The notes: generated from the sequence alone by a model not told the origin. A DNA stretch of 27,500 bases from Halisarca cf. caerulea (GCA_963170055.1 CAUJGJ010000277.1:2050901-2078400); one strand, 5' to 3'; shown: positions 1 to 10,370, counted from the stretch's first letter. Made by a program: numbers and translations.

Positions 1-255
1 GCTTTCATTTCATATGGAAAATGTGGTGTGCTGCTGATTTTAAGAGTAGTTCTCACTTTAGGCCAGCAACCTCAACATCTGGGACAGTTATAAAGCTTCC
101 CTATCTTCAGGAATTTTTTTTATTGGTCAAGGTGTTTGTTTTGTGGTTGCAGGTGTTGAGTCATTACTTGAAGTTTTGTAGTTCCCCCCTATGACCCCCC
201 CCCCCCCTCCCATTGTCGTCCCTTTTCTTCTCTTTTTGTTGTCCTAGTCCCCCAA
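1..255. other. Non-coding stretch with poly-C run
   Basis: Mostly unique AT-rich sequence with no convincing exon. A run of C interrupted by single T begins near 189 and leads into the C-rich minisatellite downstream. I see no gene here. Confidence 0.6.
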
Positions 256-1380
256 TGCACTGCCTAAGCTCCTCCTCCATGTGTAGCCTCAGCCCCTCCC
301 CCTTATGTAGCCCCAGCCCATCCCCTTCCCCTTGTGCACCCCTAGCCCTTCCCCCTTGTGCAGCCCAAGCCCCTCCCCTTGTGCACCCCTAGCCCTTCCC
401 CCTTGTGCAGCCCGGGCCCCTCTCCTTGTGCAGCCCTGGCCCCTCCCCCTTGTGCAGCCCCAGCCCTGGCCCCTCCCCCTTGTGCAGCCCCAGCCCTGGC
501 CCCTCCCCCTGGTGCAGCCCCAGCCCCTCCCCCTTGTGCAGCCCCAGCCCCACCCCCTTGTGCACCCCCAACCCCCCCTTGTGCTCCCCAACCCCTCTCC
601 TTGTGTAGCCCAGCCCCTCCCCCTTGTGCACCCCCAGCCTCTCTCCTTGTGCAGCCCCAGCGCCTCCCCTTGTGCAGCCCCAGCCCCTCCCCCTTGTGCA
701 GCCCCAGCCCCACCCCCTTGTGCACCCCCAACCCCCCCTTGTGCTCCCCAACCCCTCTCCTTGTGTAGCCCAGCCCCTCCCCCTTGTGCACCCCCAGCCT
801 CTCTCCTTGTGCAGCCCCAGCGCCTCCCCTTGTGCAGCCCCAGCACCTCCCCTTGTGCAGCCCCAGCACCTCCCCTTGTGCAGACCCAACCCCTCCCCTT
901 GTGCAGACCCAGCCCCTCCCCCTTGTGCACCCCCAGCTCCTCTCCTTATGTAGCCCCAGCCCCACCCCCTTGTGCACCCCCAGCCTCTCTCCTTGTGCAG
1001 CCCCAGCCCCTCCCCCTTGTGGACCCCAACCCTTCCCCCTTGTGCAGCCCCAGTCCCTCCCCCTTGTGCTCCCCAACCCCTCTCCTTGTGTAGCCCAGCC
1101 CCTCCCCCTTGTGCACCCCCAGCCTCTCTCCTTGTGTAGCCCCCAGCCTCTCTCCTTGTGCAGCCCCAGCGCTTCCCCTTGTACAGCCCCAGTGCCTCCC
1201 CTTGTGCAACCCCAACCCCTCTCCTTGTGCAGCCCCAGCCCCTCCCCCTTGTGGACCCCCAACCCTTCCCCCTTGTGCAGCCCCAGCCCCTTCACCTTGT
1301 GTAGCTCCAGCCCCTCCCCCTCATGCAAACCCAGCTCCTCCCCCTCATGTAATCCCAGCCCCTCCCCCTTGTTCTGCTCT
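256..1380. repeat. C-rich 24-bp minisatellite
   Basis: About 45 imperfect copies of a unit close to AGCCCCAGCCCCTCCC followed by CCTTGTGC. Higher-order copying is visible: a block of about 160 bp around 531-690 recurs around 691-850, and part of it again near 1067-1170. The unit length is a multiple of three, so long open frames run through it on both strands, giving Pro/Cys-rich or Gly-rich peptides. These have no start context, splice sites or codon bias and I treat them as artefacts. The minus strand carries frequent runs of 3-5 G, so it can form G-quadruplexes. Confidence 0.95.
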
Positions 1381-2487
1381 AGCTTTCAGTGTGCATAACT
1401 ACGGCAAAAGTTTTTCCCAATGGTCTCTCACAAAGTATTTTAAATTATAACTTTTACGCATTGAGTAGCTTATGCTAATTGTCTGTAGAGAATTGAGAGG
1501 AATTTGCAAAAGTTCCATCTCACAAAACTTTTAAGGTGTACGGTGGTGGACACTAGATAAGTCATTATATTGAATAAGCCCATGTACCCAGAGTATTTGC
1601 TGAAATCGTTACAAGTGTTTTTATAATGTTATTTTCTTATTTGAACTGTGTGACATGTTAGCCATTGGCCACTATCAAGGCCCAATGCACACACACTCAC
1701 AACTAATGAGTCAAATTTTCAGTTACGTATGTTATGTACATGTACGTAGTTTAGCAGCTGAACAGTCCCTCCCCTGTGTACAGCACCAGTCATCCTCTGT
1801 ACTGGAAAAAAATGCCACGTGGCAGGTCACAACTGGGATTGTGCCCTTGGCTCACAGGCTTATCTTCCAGTGTTGACCTACTAATCCACTAACACCCACC
1901 ACACACGCGCACACACACACACACACACACACAATCTTTCGAGATTTTTCAATACATATGTATGAAGCAGTAGTCTTATGGGCTTCTCAGATATTGTACG
2001 ATTCATGTTACATTTGCACCTTTTGGAGAAGATACATATGCCAATTATCACCAAAAATTGTTTAACCATTGACAGAATCATCAGAAATATTTATGAACAG
2101 CACCAAAGGCATCTTTATGGCCTTTGTATGTACATAAATATGTACATATTTACATATGTATGTTCTTTGTCTATAATCACTCATTTATGCCAATTGCATT
2201 AGATGTGTGTTGGTTTATCGTGTGTGTATGTTATGTACGCCCCTTGTGTTGAATGTGTGCTTTATGTGTGGGTGAGTAGCCTCATTCACGGCATGCTCTT
2301 TACTGTGGGTGTACTTGTACAGGTATCTGTTGTATGTGTTATACATCTGTTATGAGTAGTGTGTGGGCCGTAGGGTACGTATCTGTGGGTGTTCACTTGG
2401 TGCAGTTGGCAAGGTTTCCTAATTTCTTTTGTACATATGTGTGCTTGTGGGAATGTTGTATAGAAGTGGTGTGATTTTAGGCTGGAT

Positions 2488-2527
<40 letters not shown>

Positions 2528-2721
2528 AGTGGTACATATGTATGTGTTTATGCATACGTGTTAATGTGTGTAAATGTATGTATATGTACGTATGTCTGTC
2601 TGCTCATGCATGTATGTGTGTGTGTTCAAATATTCCATGCTTTGTTTAATGTGTTCAGGTGCAGCCATTGTGAGGGAAGATCCAACATATACATGTACGT
2701 ATCTATCTATTATATGTATTA
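1381..2721. other. Non-coding, microsatellite-bearing stretch
   Basis: No exon with usable splice sites was recognised. It holds a CA tract at about 1900-1932 and a GT tract at about 2490-2523. Between them are many short TACATATGTA-type palindromic words. Short open frames here look random in composition. Confidence 0.55.
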
Positions 2722-2808
2722 GTTAAACCATGACTCTTTGCGGTGTCCTATCACGTGAGCGAAGCAAGTGTGATAATGACGTGACACCACAAAGAGCCAT
2801 GGTTTAAC
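2722..2808. repeat. Fold-back (inverted repeat) element, 87 bp
   Basis: The left arm 2722-2747 and right arm 2783-2808 are reverse complements over 26 nt with two mismatches (outer word GTTAAACCATG...CATGGTTTAAC). The spacer holds a second small ATCAC...GTGAT stem. This looks like a miniature inverted-repeat element or a hairpin. No clear target-site duplication was seen. Confidence 0.75.
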
Positions 2809-3600
2809 TGGCTTACATAGCTAATGTTTTCCCACGGATTGGTGCGGGAGGTGCGTATACCGGGTAAACAGTTGGCTACTGTACTTCAGATCCCAGAGAT
2901 GGACAAACGTAGCCTTTTCCGAGAATTCTACCAGTAAACTACAGATTGTGCGCGTCGTCCTCATAGTTAGGACCACTGAATACGGAGTAGGCACCCTCTG
3001 AGACCAGGGTGACTTGTTGCCTAAACAATCGATCGAAAAGGAGTTGTAAAAGGCTGCTTGTGAGACATCGAAGCTGAGCGTTGCTCGATCAATTTCCCAA
3101 TTCGCTCAGCTGTAGTTTGGCTCTGTACAATCCGCCATTTGGCAGCGTCAATTTTAGTGGATATTGCTACGCGATGGAAACTTTTGGTTTGCAAAGCCTG
3201 TCAATCATACCTAACACTTTACTCGCCTAACTACTGTAACAGCATTCTCACCAATGTTGTCTGCTTTATGAGACAAGGGTCTGCGTGAAACGTCAATGTG
3301 CACGCTTTTAGCTCAAAAATACTGACTTTACCGAGCTTTGTAGTGTGAAAGACCACCTTTCAGTCAGGTGTGTGATGTTGAACCAGAGTATTTAAATATG
3401 ATGACAATTGAAAACATGTACAAAGAATTTCAAAGCAATGCCATTTATGCAATGAGGGGCTGCATGTACGTATGTTGCATTGTCCTTGCTCTTCAGGTAG
3501 AAGCTATACAGCCAGTTGGTCTCATGATTATTGTTTGTCGCTTAGCTACTAAGTACACTGTCCTCCTAAGGTCACATTTATCACATCGTTTTAATCCATA
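2809..3600. other. Low-repeat stretch, no assigned gene
   Basis: This is the least repetitive part of the left half. It contains a hairpin (GCTGAGCG...CGCTCAGC, about 3072-3110). An open frame of 77 codons runs 3368-3601 on +, beginning MCDVEPEYLNMMTIENMYKE. It is preceded by TTTCAG and crossed by a possible short GTACGT...CTTCAG intron, but it matches no family I know. It could hold an upstream exon or promoter of the PH-SH2 gene, or be an old transposon fragment. Confidence 0.3.
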
Positions 3601-3706
3601 ACACACTACTCCGATTAATAACACACTACTCCGATTAATAACACACTACTCCAATTAATAACACACTACTCCAATTAATATCACACTACTCCAATTAATA
3701 TCACAT
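3601..3706. repeat. 20-bp tandem repeat
   Basis: Five full copies of a 20-bp unit (ACACACTACTCCGATTAATA, later copies with CCAATTAATA or starting TC) followed by a partial copy. Confidence 0.95.
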
Positions 3707-3830
3707 TGAATCTTATGGTATCCAGTATATAACAAATGGGAATAACCGTTACTGGGTGCCTAGGATAGCAGCCACTGGCTAAAGGCTTCCTCAGTCAAAA
3801 TAACCTAACCTAACCATGGTAACATTAGCT

Positions 3831-3872
3831 AAATATATATAATTATATATATATATATATGTATTTATATAT
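3831..3872. repeat. AT-rich microsatellite
   Basis: Nearly uninterrupted AT dinucleotides with a few interruptions. Confidence 0.9.
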
Positions 3873-4030
3873 GTAATATGTACATACAGGAGTTTTTATG
3901 GCTTCCCTATTAATGTGTGTACTAGATCTGAATAGCCCCCATTGACTCCCTTACCAGCTGTAAGCCGATTGTTTGGGTTGTTTGATGAACTCTGGGATGG
4001 TGTGTAATGGAGCACAGGGGAAATTTAATT

Positions 4031-4039
4031 CTCTCTCTC

Positions 4040-4073
<34 letters not shown>
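4031..4073. repeat. CT-GT compound microsatellite
   Basis: A CT tract (4031-4045) is followed directly by a GT tract. Open frames on either strand across it are repeat artefacts. Confidence 0.9.
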
Positions 4074-4078
<5 letters not shown>

Positions 4079-4258
4079 GCGCGTGCACATATGCACGTGT
4101 TTGTGCATGTTGTATATTCAATGTAATATTCAATACATTGCACATGGAGCGTGTGTACATATGATTGCAATTGTACATATGTATACATAATAGTGGTTGA
4201 CTTGTAGTACCCTTTCAAGAGCCCACCAGCTGTGTGCATGTACATACATATAAACGTA

Positions 4259-4438
4259 CAGTCAAACCTCGTTAGTGAGTACACCTGAGGACCCTCCAAA
4301 TTGCTACTCACTATCAATAGTACTTGCTAACCATATAGATTAGTATTATGGGTTATAAGCTGGGGTATCATATCCTTGTACGTACTTCCTAACCAGGTAA
4401 TACTCATTAACAGTGTTCTTACTAACGAGGTTCTACTG
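4259..4438. mobile_element. TA-flanked CAGT...ACTG mini-element (A)
   Basis: Terminal inverted repeats read CAGTCAAACCTCGTTAGT at the left and ACTAACGAGGTTCTACTG at the right, with one mismatch. The element is flanked by TA on both sides, as expected for Tc1/mariner/pogo-type insertion. It is 180 bp and non-coding. Its inside repeats GTGAGTACACC / ACTCACTATC-like words related to those in the element at 9889-10068. I call it a non-autonomous pogo-like MITE by its ends. Confidence 0.8.
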
Positions 4439-4440
4439 TA

Positions 4441-4779
4441 CATATGTACGTATGTACCGTATGCATTTAGTTAGGGACCTGCCATAGGTGGTTGCTTGAA
4501 GGAGCTGGTCTCTGAAGACGAGATATGCATACCATAGAATGCGGATGATATACCTTTGTGGGTACCAGTCGGACTGGCAAGCCTGTGGTACATCCTAGAT
4601 GGTGTTTCGTGAGGGAATCGTTCAAGTAGATTCTGTTGTACTCCATGTATCCACAGTGCGTGGAGTGGAACTCTATATTTCAACACTCTGCCGACCTCAA
4701 AATACATAGATGTCAGATTACAAAGTTTTCCAGTAAAACATATTGACTGTTTCTCAGCGTGTGGACTTACGTCTTACAG
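4441..4779. other. Unassigned stretch upstream of a candidate exon
   Basis: No microsatellite. The minus strand carries a 78-codon open frame (4471-4707, beginning MYFEVGRVLKYRVPLHALWI) of ordinary amino-acid composition, but no recognisable family or splice sites support it. It could be a transposon relic. Confidence 0.25.
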
Positions 4780-4918
4780 GGAGTGTTGGATTGTAGAGGT
4801 GTCGGGATTCAGAGAATCCACTCTCAGTCATGTGTAGTACAGTATGCTTGGAATGCGGCGAGGGAGTGTTCCCGTGTCCGTCCTGTTCCACATTTTAAAG
4901 TGTGTGATTACCTACAAA
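4780..4918 (+). CDS. Candidate upstream exon of the PH-SH2 adaptor gene
   Basis: The stretch is open in one frame and bounded by a good acceptor (GTCTTACAG) and a consensus donor (GTAAGT). It would encode 46 codons starting GVLDCRGVGIQRIHSQ and ending HFKVCDYLQ, with one base over. That phase matches the start of the PH exon at 11524, which needs one base from upstream. The ending KVCDYLQ could correspond to the first PH strand (KAGYLHK in 3BP2). The distance of 6.6 kb and lack of a recognised domain make this tentative. Confidence 0.35.
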
Positions 4919-5082
4919 GTAAGTGTAAACATGAATGTGGATTGATTTGTGTTGATTCAATGACATGTGTGTAATTCAAAGCATTCAACAAGACAGTCAT
5001 AGTTATTTGTAATTTCTTCACATATTAGTACACAATTGTTAAAATGCATATGATTGTGTGCTAGTATGCATGTGTACGTATG

Positions 5083-5089
5083 TGTGTGT

Positions 5090-5124
<35 letters not shown>
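5083..5124. repeat. GT microsatellite
   Basis: TG dinucleotide tract with one C interruption. Confidence 0.9.
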
Positions 5125-5125
<1 letters not shown>

Positions 5126-5286
5126 ACGTGTGCATGCGTGAGCATGAATATGTGGATGTGCACATACTGTACATGTATGTGTACATGTGTACGTATGTAT
5201 GTGAATTTTGATGCAAGATGCATGTACCCATGAGAACTACAGAAAACGTTGCACACTGAAGTATTGTTAGCAAATGCTGTCAATAG

Positions 5287-5304
5287 AAGAAGCCATTTTT
5301 TCTG
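5287..5304 (+). CDS. Possible 18-nt microexon in the PH domain
   Basis: Bounded by AATAG and GTGAGA. If spliced from the candidate exon ending at 4918 and onto 11524, the frame stays open and would add KEAIFSG between CDYLQ and RRYLVL. That is roughly where the PH beta1-beta2 loop belongs. The loop would lack the usual Lys/Trp, and a site this short can occur by chance. Confidence 0.15.
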
Positions 5305-5677
5305 GTGAGAGTGGACTGAGTCTCACGTATACATCATGTCTACAACCTCCTTATAAGGCATTGGTTTGCATGCATGGGTGCAGAAGAAGTTGCCGACATA
5401 CCAGGCCCAAAGGAAGCTATACGAAAGTGGTAGGAGGTACACCTGAACCACTGTTGTATAGCTACAATGTGCCACTGGAGACTGTAGTCAGGCAAACTCT
5501 ACTCAACGATGTACTTTGACGTTTGGTAAGAAAGTGGTATGGCCATTGCCCTACCCGCCCCAGTGGTTCCTCCGGCCCTGTGTGTGTGCTCATATGCGCA
5601 CACTGTAGGACACTATTGTTGGGAGGTGTACATATGTACCTACCGCATAATCTGCAACTCTGTCCAGTTTCATGATA
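5305..5677. other. Non-coding stretch, nothing recognised
   Basis: Unique sequence with short open frames on both strands that match no family I know. No supported splice-site pair was found. Confidence 0.4.
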
Positions 5678-5814
5678 CAGTAAGACCTCACTTATCCACA
5701 CTTCAGATATACAATTTTGCAATAATCCTACTGTACACTATACTACTGCTCCCTCATTTATCCAGTTCCCTCACTTATCCGCACAGATGTGTGCGGATAA
5801 GTGAGGGCTGACTG
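5678..5814. mobile_element. TA-flanked CAGT...ACTG mini-element (B)
   Basis: Begins CAGTAAGACCTCACTTATCC and ends with GGATAAGTGAGGGCTGACTG, with TA on both sides. It is 137 bp. The inner part (about 5768-5806) is itself a near-perfect hairpin with arms CCCTCACTTATCCGCACA and its complement. The word CTTATCC is iterated inside. Non-autonomous pogo-like MITE by its ends. Confidence 0.8.
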
Positions 5815-5958
5815 TATTTTGTCTTCAGATTATGTGTAATACCTACATACTGTACATATGTATTTTGCTGTAGATGTACGCAAACTCTCGCCAATTGTTT
5901 CCAAGGACTAGAAACCCCTTTTACGTACACGGAAAAAAGATTTTGTTGGTCCTACAGT

Positions 5959-5978
5959 GGGGGGGGGGGGGGGGGGGG
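5959..5978 (+). repeat. Poly-G run of 20
   Basis: Twenty consecutive G. Such runs are prone to length error in assemblies and to G-quadruplex formation. Confidence 0.95.
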
Positions 5979-5999
5979 ATCACTGTGCATTGGTTGCAT

Positions 6000-6190
6000 C
6001 TACTGTACATATGTACGTACGTATGTACGTATGTTCGCATGTATAGTTCTGAGTGACAGTTGCGGGTACATCGGTATATACGTATGCACATATGTGCATA
6101 TGCGTACATACATACGTACGTATGTTGGAGTGCCCGCAGGATGTCCACCATATACGTATGTACGTACGTATATGCGTAGATGTACATATA
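6000..6190. repeat. Cluster of self-complementary TACGTATGTACG words
   Basis: Dense GTACGTAC, TACGTATG and CATACGTA tetranucleotide combinations that are locally palindromic. They make long open frames of Tyr/Thr/His/Val on both strands that I discount. Confidence 0.8.
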
Positions 6191-6238
6191 CTTGAATTTG
6201 TAAGTTTCTCCAAAGTACAGTAGCACTGCTCACGTATA

Positions 6239-6388
6239 CAGTAAACCTGCTGTTCAGGACACTTGAAAATCTGAACACCTGTATAAACTGGACTTTAGGT
6301 TGTGATCCCAAATTCTCATACACATACGAAATGACATATTGGGGCAACCCTGGAAAATCAGGGCACTCTGTAATCAGGACACTTTTGG
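6239..6388 (+). mobile_element. Left part of a CAGT mini-element (C)
   Basis: Starts CAGTAAACCTGCTGTTCAGG after a TA, and repeats the words TTCAGGACAC / AATCAGGACAC several times, as related elements do. The matching right end is absent nearby. A compatible end (GGTTCCACTG followed by TA) lies at 7501-7512, beyond the tyrosine recombinase fragment. The recombinase may therefore sit inside this element. Confidence 0.5.
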
Positions 6389-6983
6389 TGATCCTCAAGG
6401 TGTCCGCAGTAATGCTACATCTTTTGATAATATTATGCTTTGGGCGGCTTGCAACGTTGGTTTTTTTGGTTTCCTGCGTTGCGGAGAGTTTACCCTTCCA
6501 GATGGGGAACAGTACTCCGATGTCATTCACTTGAGCCTTTCGGCTGTTTCTTTTGATGCAGACTCCACCCCATCCATTGTCAGTATTAGGTTGAAGGCTT
6601 CTAAGACCGACCCCTTTAGAGTGGGTGTAGTCATTCATTTGGCAAGGACCGGCCAGGACATTTGCCCTGTGGCAGCCTTAGCTGCATATGTGAGGCGAAG
6701 GGGAACAAAGGCAGGTCCTTTGTTTCAGTGGGAGGGTGGAGTTCCCCTCAGAAAGAGTAAATTTATATCAGCGGTCAGGCAAGCATTAGCCTCTCAAGGG
6801 GTAGACAGCACCAAGTACGCTGGCCACAGTTTCCGGATTGGGGCGGCCACTACAGCAGCAATGCATGGTGTCCCCGAGTCCACTATCAAGTTGTTGGGTC
6901 GATGGGAGAGTTCCGCATATCAGACTTATATTCAGACACCCAGAGAGAAATTAGCTAGTCTTTCGAAGTCTTTAGCCCGGTAG
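6339..6983 (+). pseudogene. 5'-truncated tyrosine recombinase of a mobile element
   Basis: The 214-codon frame encodes the catalytic domain of a tyrosine recombinase/integrase of the kind found in DIRS-, Ngaro- or Crypton-type elements. The active-site pattern is complete by eye: Arg47 in GFFGFLRCGEF, Lys89 in KASKTDPF, His163 and Arg166 in GHSFRIGAAT, Trp189 in LGRWESSAY, and Tyr197 (or Tyr194) as nucleophile. The first ~20 residues derive from the neighbouring mini-element, and recombinase similarity begins around SFDNIMLWAAC. The N-terminal SAM-like DNA-binding domain is therefore missing. No reverse transcriptase, RNase H or methyltransferase is seen nearby. It is probably a dead fragment, though the frame ends normally at a TAG. 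I cannot choose between a DIRS-like source and a stand-alone recombinase. Confidence 0.75.
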
Positions 6984-7510
6984 ACGGGAAGACCAAGTCA
7001 GCATTCATATAGCACTGTGTATTGCAACATTCACCTCTTTACATACATAGTTTAATGCTTTCAGGGTAGTGTGCTATACTTATTTATATTTGCAATTGTA
7101 TTTCTTGTCAGCACTGCGCATCGTTTATTCTATGTTTTTGTTTTTTGTTGTTGATATGTTGTCTGTATCAAATAATAATGTTTCTGTGAGCAGTCACGTT
7201 TTTTGTCCGGCGCTTCGTTTAAGATTGGCTTAACGATTTTGTCTGTGGGTTGATCAGTATTTTTGGGTTCATGAACTGATAGGTATGATTAGTGATTGCA
7301 TTGTGGTGTTAGCCTGTTCATTAGGTACTAGGATCTTTCTCAGTTAATATATTATTCCTGCTAGTTCATTGGCTATTTGGGTGTGCAATTATAGTTCATG
7401 ATAATGTCATTGATATGTTGTCAGCCTTATCATAAGAGGCAATTCAATAATTTGGTGAATAATATTTCTTTTGATGGGTTACTCGGTTGAGGTCTGGAAA
7501 GGTTCCACTG
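6984..7510. other. Non-coding stretch 3' of the recombinase
   Basis: AT-rich, without microsatellites and with no supported gene. Two related segments (GATATGTTGTCTGTATCA near 7153 and GATATGTTGTCAGCCTTATC near 7411) suggest the 3' flank of the mobile element. It ends at GGTTCCACTG + TA (7501-7512), a possible right terminus. Confidence 0.4.
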
Positions 7511-7724
7511 TATACCCAAAGTCATACCAAATATACGTACATACGTATGTTATAGAGTATTGCCAAGATTTGCCTGCATTGGCTATTGTGTTTTTTGCTG
7601 TTTGCTGGAAAAAAAGCTGCATACATTGTCTGTACCTACGCATGTAAATAGTGCATCCTGTGTGTACGTATGTACATACGTATGTACACATGTATGTACT
7701 TACACACATACTTACAATGTGGGT

Positions 7725-7763
7725 ATCTTTGTGTGTGTGTGTCTGTGTGTGTCTGTGTGTGTT

Positions 7764-7834
<71 letters not shown>

Positions 7835-7918
7835 TTCATGTGTGTGTGTGTGTGTGGTGTGTGTGTGTGTGTGTTGTGTGTGTGTGCTTGTGTGTGTGTG
7901 CTTGTGTGTGTGTATGTG

Positions 7919-7977
<59 letters not shown>
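7725..7977 (+). repeat. Long GT-rich compound microsatellite
   Basis: About 250 bp of GT with periodic TT, CT and AT interruptions. Cys/Val and Thr/His open frames through it are artefacts. Confidence 0.95.
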
Positions 7978-7978
<1 letters not shown>

Positions 7979-8220
7979 CTAGAATGCTTTAGTGGAAGAC
8001 CTTTTAGTCTAGGTATCGAGATTTTACAGACGAGCCAGATCATCTTAGCTACATACGTACTTATGCATGAGTTAGTTGTCCTATGCAATGTGCACTGATG
8101 TACAGTATATATGTGTGTAAAGGTGTATGTATGCAGACGTGTGTACATACTGTACATACTGTACGTACTGTATTTTTCATTATAGTTTGTGCACAATTAG
8201 GCATAATAATAACCATAGTA

Positions 8221-8556
8221 CAGAGGAACTTGGTCTGAAAGTACCTGGTACTCCTCATTCTGTCTCTGTGTATACCTCATGTATGTACATAAACCAACCT
8301 TGATAGTAAGTACATGGTTTAGTACATACTCCTGGATGGTAAGCACTCCTCATTCTGTCCCTGTGTATACCTCATGTACATAAACCAACCCTGATAGAAA
8401 GTACCTGGTTTAGTACATACTCCTGGATGGTAAGCACTCCTCATTCTGTCCCTGTGTATACCTCATGTACATAAACCAACCCTGATAGAAAGTACCTCTG
8501 ATAAGAAGTACTGATTTTGTGTCCCCTTTGAGGTATGTACTAAGCAAGTTTCACTG
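8221..8556. mobile_element. CAG...CTG mini-element with internal tandem expansion (D)
   Basis: Starts CAGAGGAACTTGG after TA and ends CAAGTTTCACTG. Inside, a 91-95 bp unit containing CTCCTCATTCTGTC and CATAAACCAACC repeats about 2.7 times (unit starts at about 8251, 8346 and 8437). The words GTACCTGG and GATAGTAAGTAC relate it to elements A and E. The right flank is TG rather than TA. Confidence 0.6.
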
Positions 8557-8728
8557 TGTGTATGTACATGCTGTATGTGCATGTACGTATGTACATATTT
8601 ATGTGGTTACAAAAGAACCACTTGTTTGCAGTTGTCGTTGTGAGCATTCGTGAGTTGGCAGGTTTCCCTATTAGTGATGGCTGATGAGTGAAATCCCCCA
8701 ATTCATTTTCAGTTTAAGTTGCAATTGC

Positions 8729-8729
<1 letters not shown>

Positions 8730-8766
<37 letters not shown>

Positions 8767-8860
8767 TGCATGCACACATGCACATGCGCGCACACACACT
8801 CACACACACGCACACACACATACACACACTCATGCATGCATGCATACACATGCACACATG

Positions 8861-8930
<70 letters not shown>

Positions 8931-9024
8931 TGCATGCACACATGCACATGCGCGCACACACACTCACACACACGCACACACACATACACACACTCATGCA
9001 TGCATGCATACACATGCACACATG

Positions 9025-9116
<92 letters not shown>
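8730..9116. repeat. CA microsatellite with a 164-bp internal duplication
   Basis: Pure CA tracts alternate with a complex CATGCATGC/GCGCGCAC segment. The complex segment starting at 8761 recurs starting at 8925 with essentially the same sequence, so a 164-bp unit was duplicated. Confidence 0.95.
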
Positions 9117-9120
<4 letters not shown>

Positions 9121-9323
9121 GAAAAGGTTTTGAGTGGGAATGTAAATGCAATGTATTGGGCTGTAAGGTGTGTATGTGTGTGTTTGGGAGGGTATGCAGT
9201 ACTTGTGGATGTATGTATGTACTTTCTACTACATAGTTAGGGAATCTGGAGTATACTTTCCCGTAGATTACTTGTTTTATAGGCTTTAGAAGGTGATACG
9301 TACGTAGTTGAATATCTACACAC

Positions 9324-9859
9324 CAGTGTTGTGGTAATGGTAATTAGTAATTGTAATCAATTGTAATTAGGTATACATTTGCCTGTAATGGTGATATACG
9401 TAATTGTAATGGAGCTGTTTCAGAATCAGAGTAGTTGTAATGGTAGTTGGTTTACTTTGCTATTTGCATCAAATTGCACAATTACCATGCAACTACTGTG
9501 ATGGATATTGTTTATATGTGTGGACATATTTGGTCCCCTAAGGAGGTAGATTTTGGCTAGTTTGAGGCTATTTTCTGTGCTACAGTAAACCAAGTGCCTG
9601 GTAGAAATGGAAAATGACATCAATCACAGGATTTAAATCACCACAAATATGAAATCTCGGTAAAGTTTAGTAACTTTTGCAAGCATCCAAGAGTAAATCT
9701 GTAATTAATAATTGTAATTGCAATTGTAGAAATGTAGTTTCAGTAGTAATTGATTGCTTTAGTGGAGATCCGTAGTGGTAATGGTAATCGTATTGCTTTG
9801 ATACTGAGATAATTGCAATGGTAGTTGATTGTGATACCCCTGTAATGGCCACAGCACTG
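9324..9859. mobile_element. hAT-like non-autonomous element
   Basis: Terminal repeats are CAGTGTTGTGGTAATGG at the left and the complement of CAGTGCTGTGGCCATTAC at the right. They are flanked by 8-bp near-duplicates CTACACAC (9316-9323) and CTACATAC (9860-9867), which match at 7 of 8 positions. CAGTG...CACTG ends with an 8-bp duplication are typical of hAT transposons. The 536-bp interior is rich in TAATTGTAAT words and has no transposase. Confidence 0.7.
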
Positions 9860-9888
9860 CTACATACGTACATACGTACATGCATGTA

Positions 9889-10068
9889 CAGTAGAACGTG
9901 GATAGTAAGTACCCTCAAGGGAAGGCAAAATATGTAGGTAGGTACTCACTATCAGAGATACTTACGTATATACATGTGTACTTACTATCCAAGGTGCTTT
10001 CAATGGTATTGAATGAGGTAGGGACAGAGCAATGAGATACGTATGTACTTACCAACATAGTTTGACTG
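9889..10068. mobile_element. TA-flanked CAGT...ACTG mini-element (E)
   Basis: Starts CAGTAGAACGTGGATAGTAA and ends CAACATAGTTTGACTG, flanked by TA. It is 180 bp, the same length as element A. The words ATAGTAAGTACC, ACTCACTATC and CTTACTATCC iterate inside in both orientations. Confidence 0.75.
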
Positions 10069-10110
10069 TACGTATGTATGTATGCGTGTTCATGTACGTA
10101 CATACGTATG

Positions 10111-10370
10111 TACAGTGCGTATACCAGAGAATATGCATTTCTGTTGCAGTTTAGTATACGTACCTAGGTACTATATGGCAGGCATGGGAGCTGTGTGATG
10201 TCATGTTTATTTCTAGTTTCCTAGTTCAAGTTGAGAAGGAAAGAGTATTCTTCTTTTGTTGCTTATGTTTAGGTGCTATGTATTGGGGCATTGTGCACTT
10301 TCTGTTGCTGTGGTATTTGTTCATATTTATTGTTGGTGTATGCATACGTGTTTATGTACATGTATGTACA

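Noticed and set aside
289..1398. Long Pro/Cys-rich (+) and Gly/Trp-rich (-) frames
   Set aside because: Products of the 24-bp C-rich minisatellite; open in several frames and on both strands with no splice or start evidence.
3368..3601. 77-codon frame as a gene
   Set aside because: Ordinary composition but no recognised family, no supporting splice pair beyond a 31-nt putative intron; kept only as a note.
4471..4707. Minus-strand 78-codon frame
   Set aside because: Looks protein-like but has no known motif, and no splice or promoter evidence.
5462..5722. Minus-strand 86-codon frame
   Set aside because: Overlaps a mini-element and matches nothing recognisable.
7560..9240. Cys/Val and Thr/His repeat proteins
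   Set aside because: Translation of GT/CA dinucleotide tracts.
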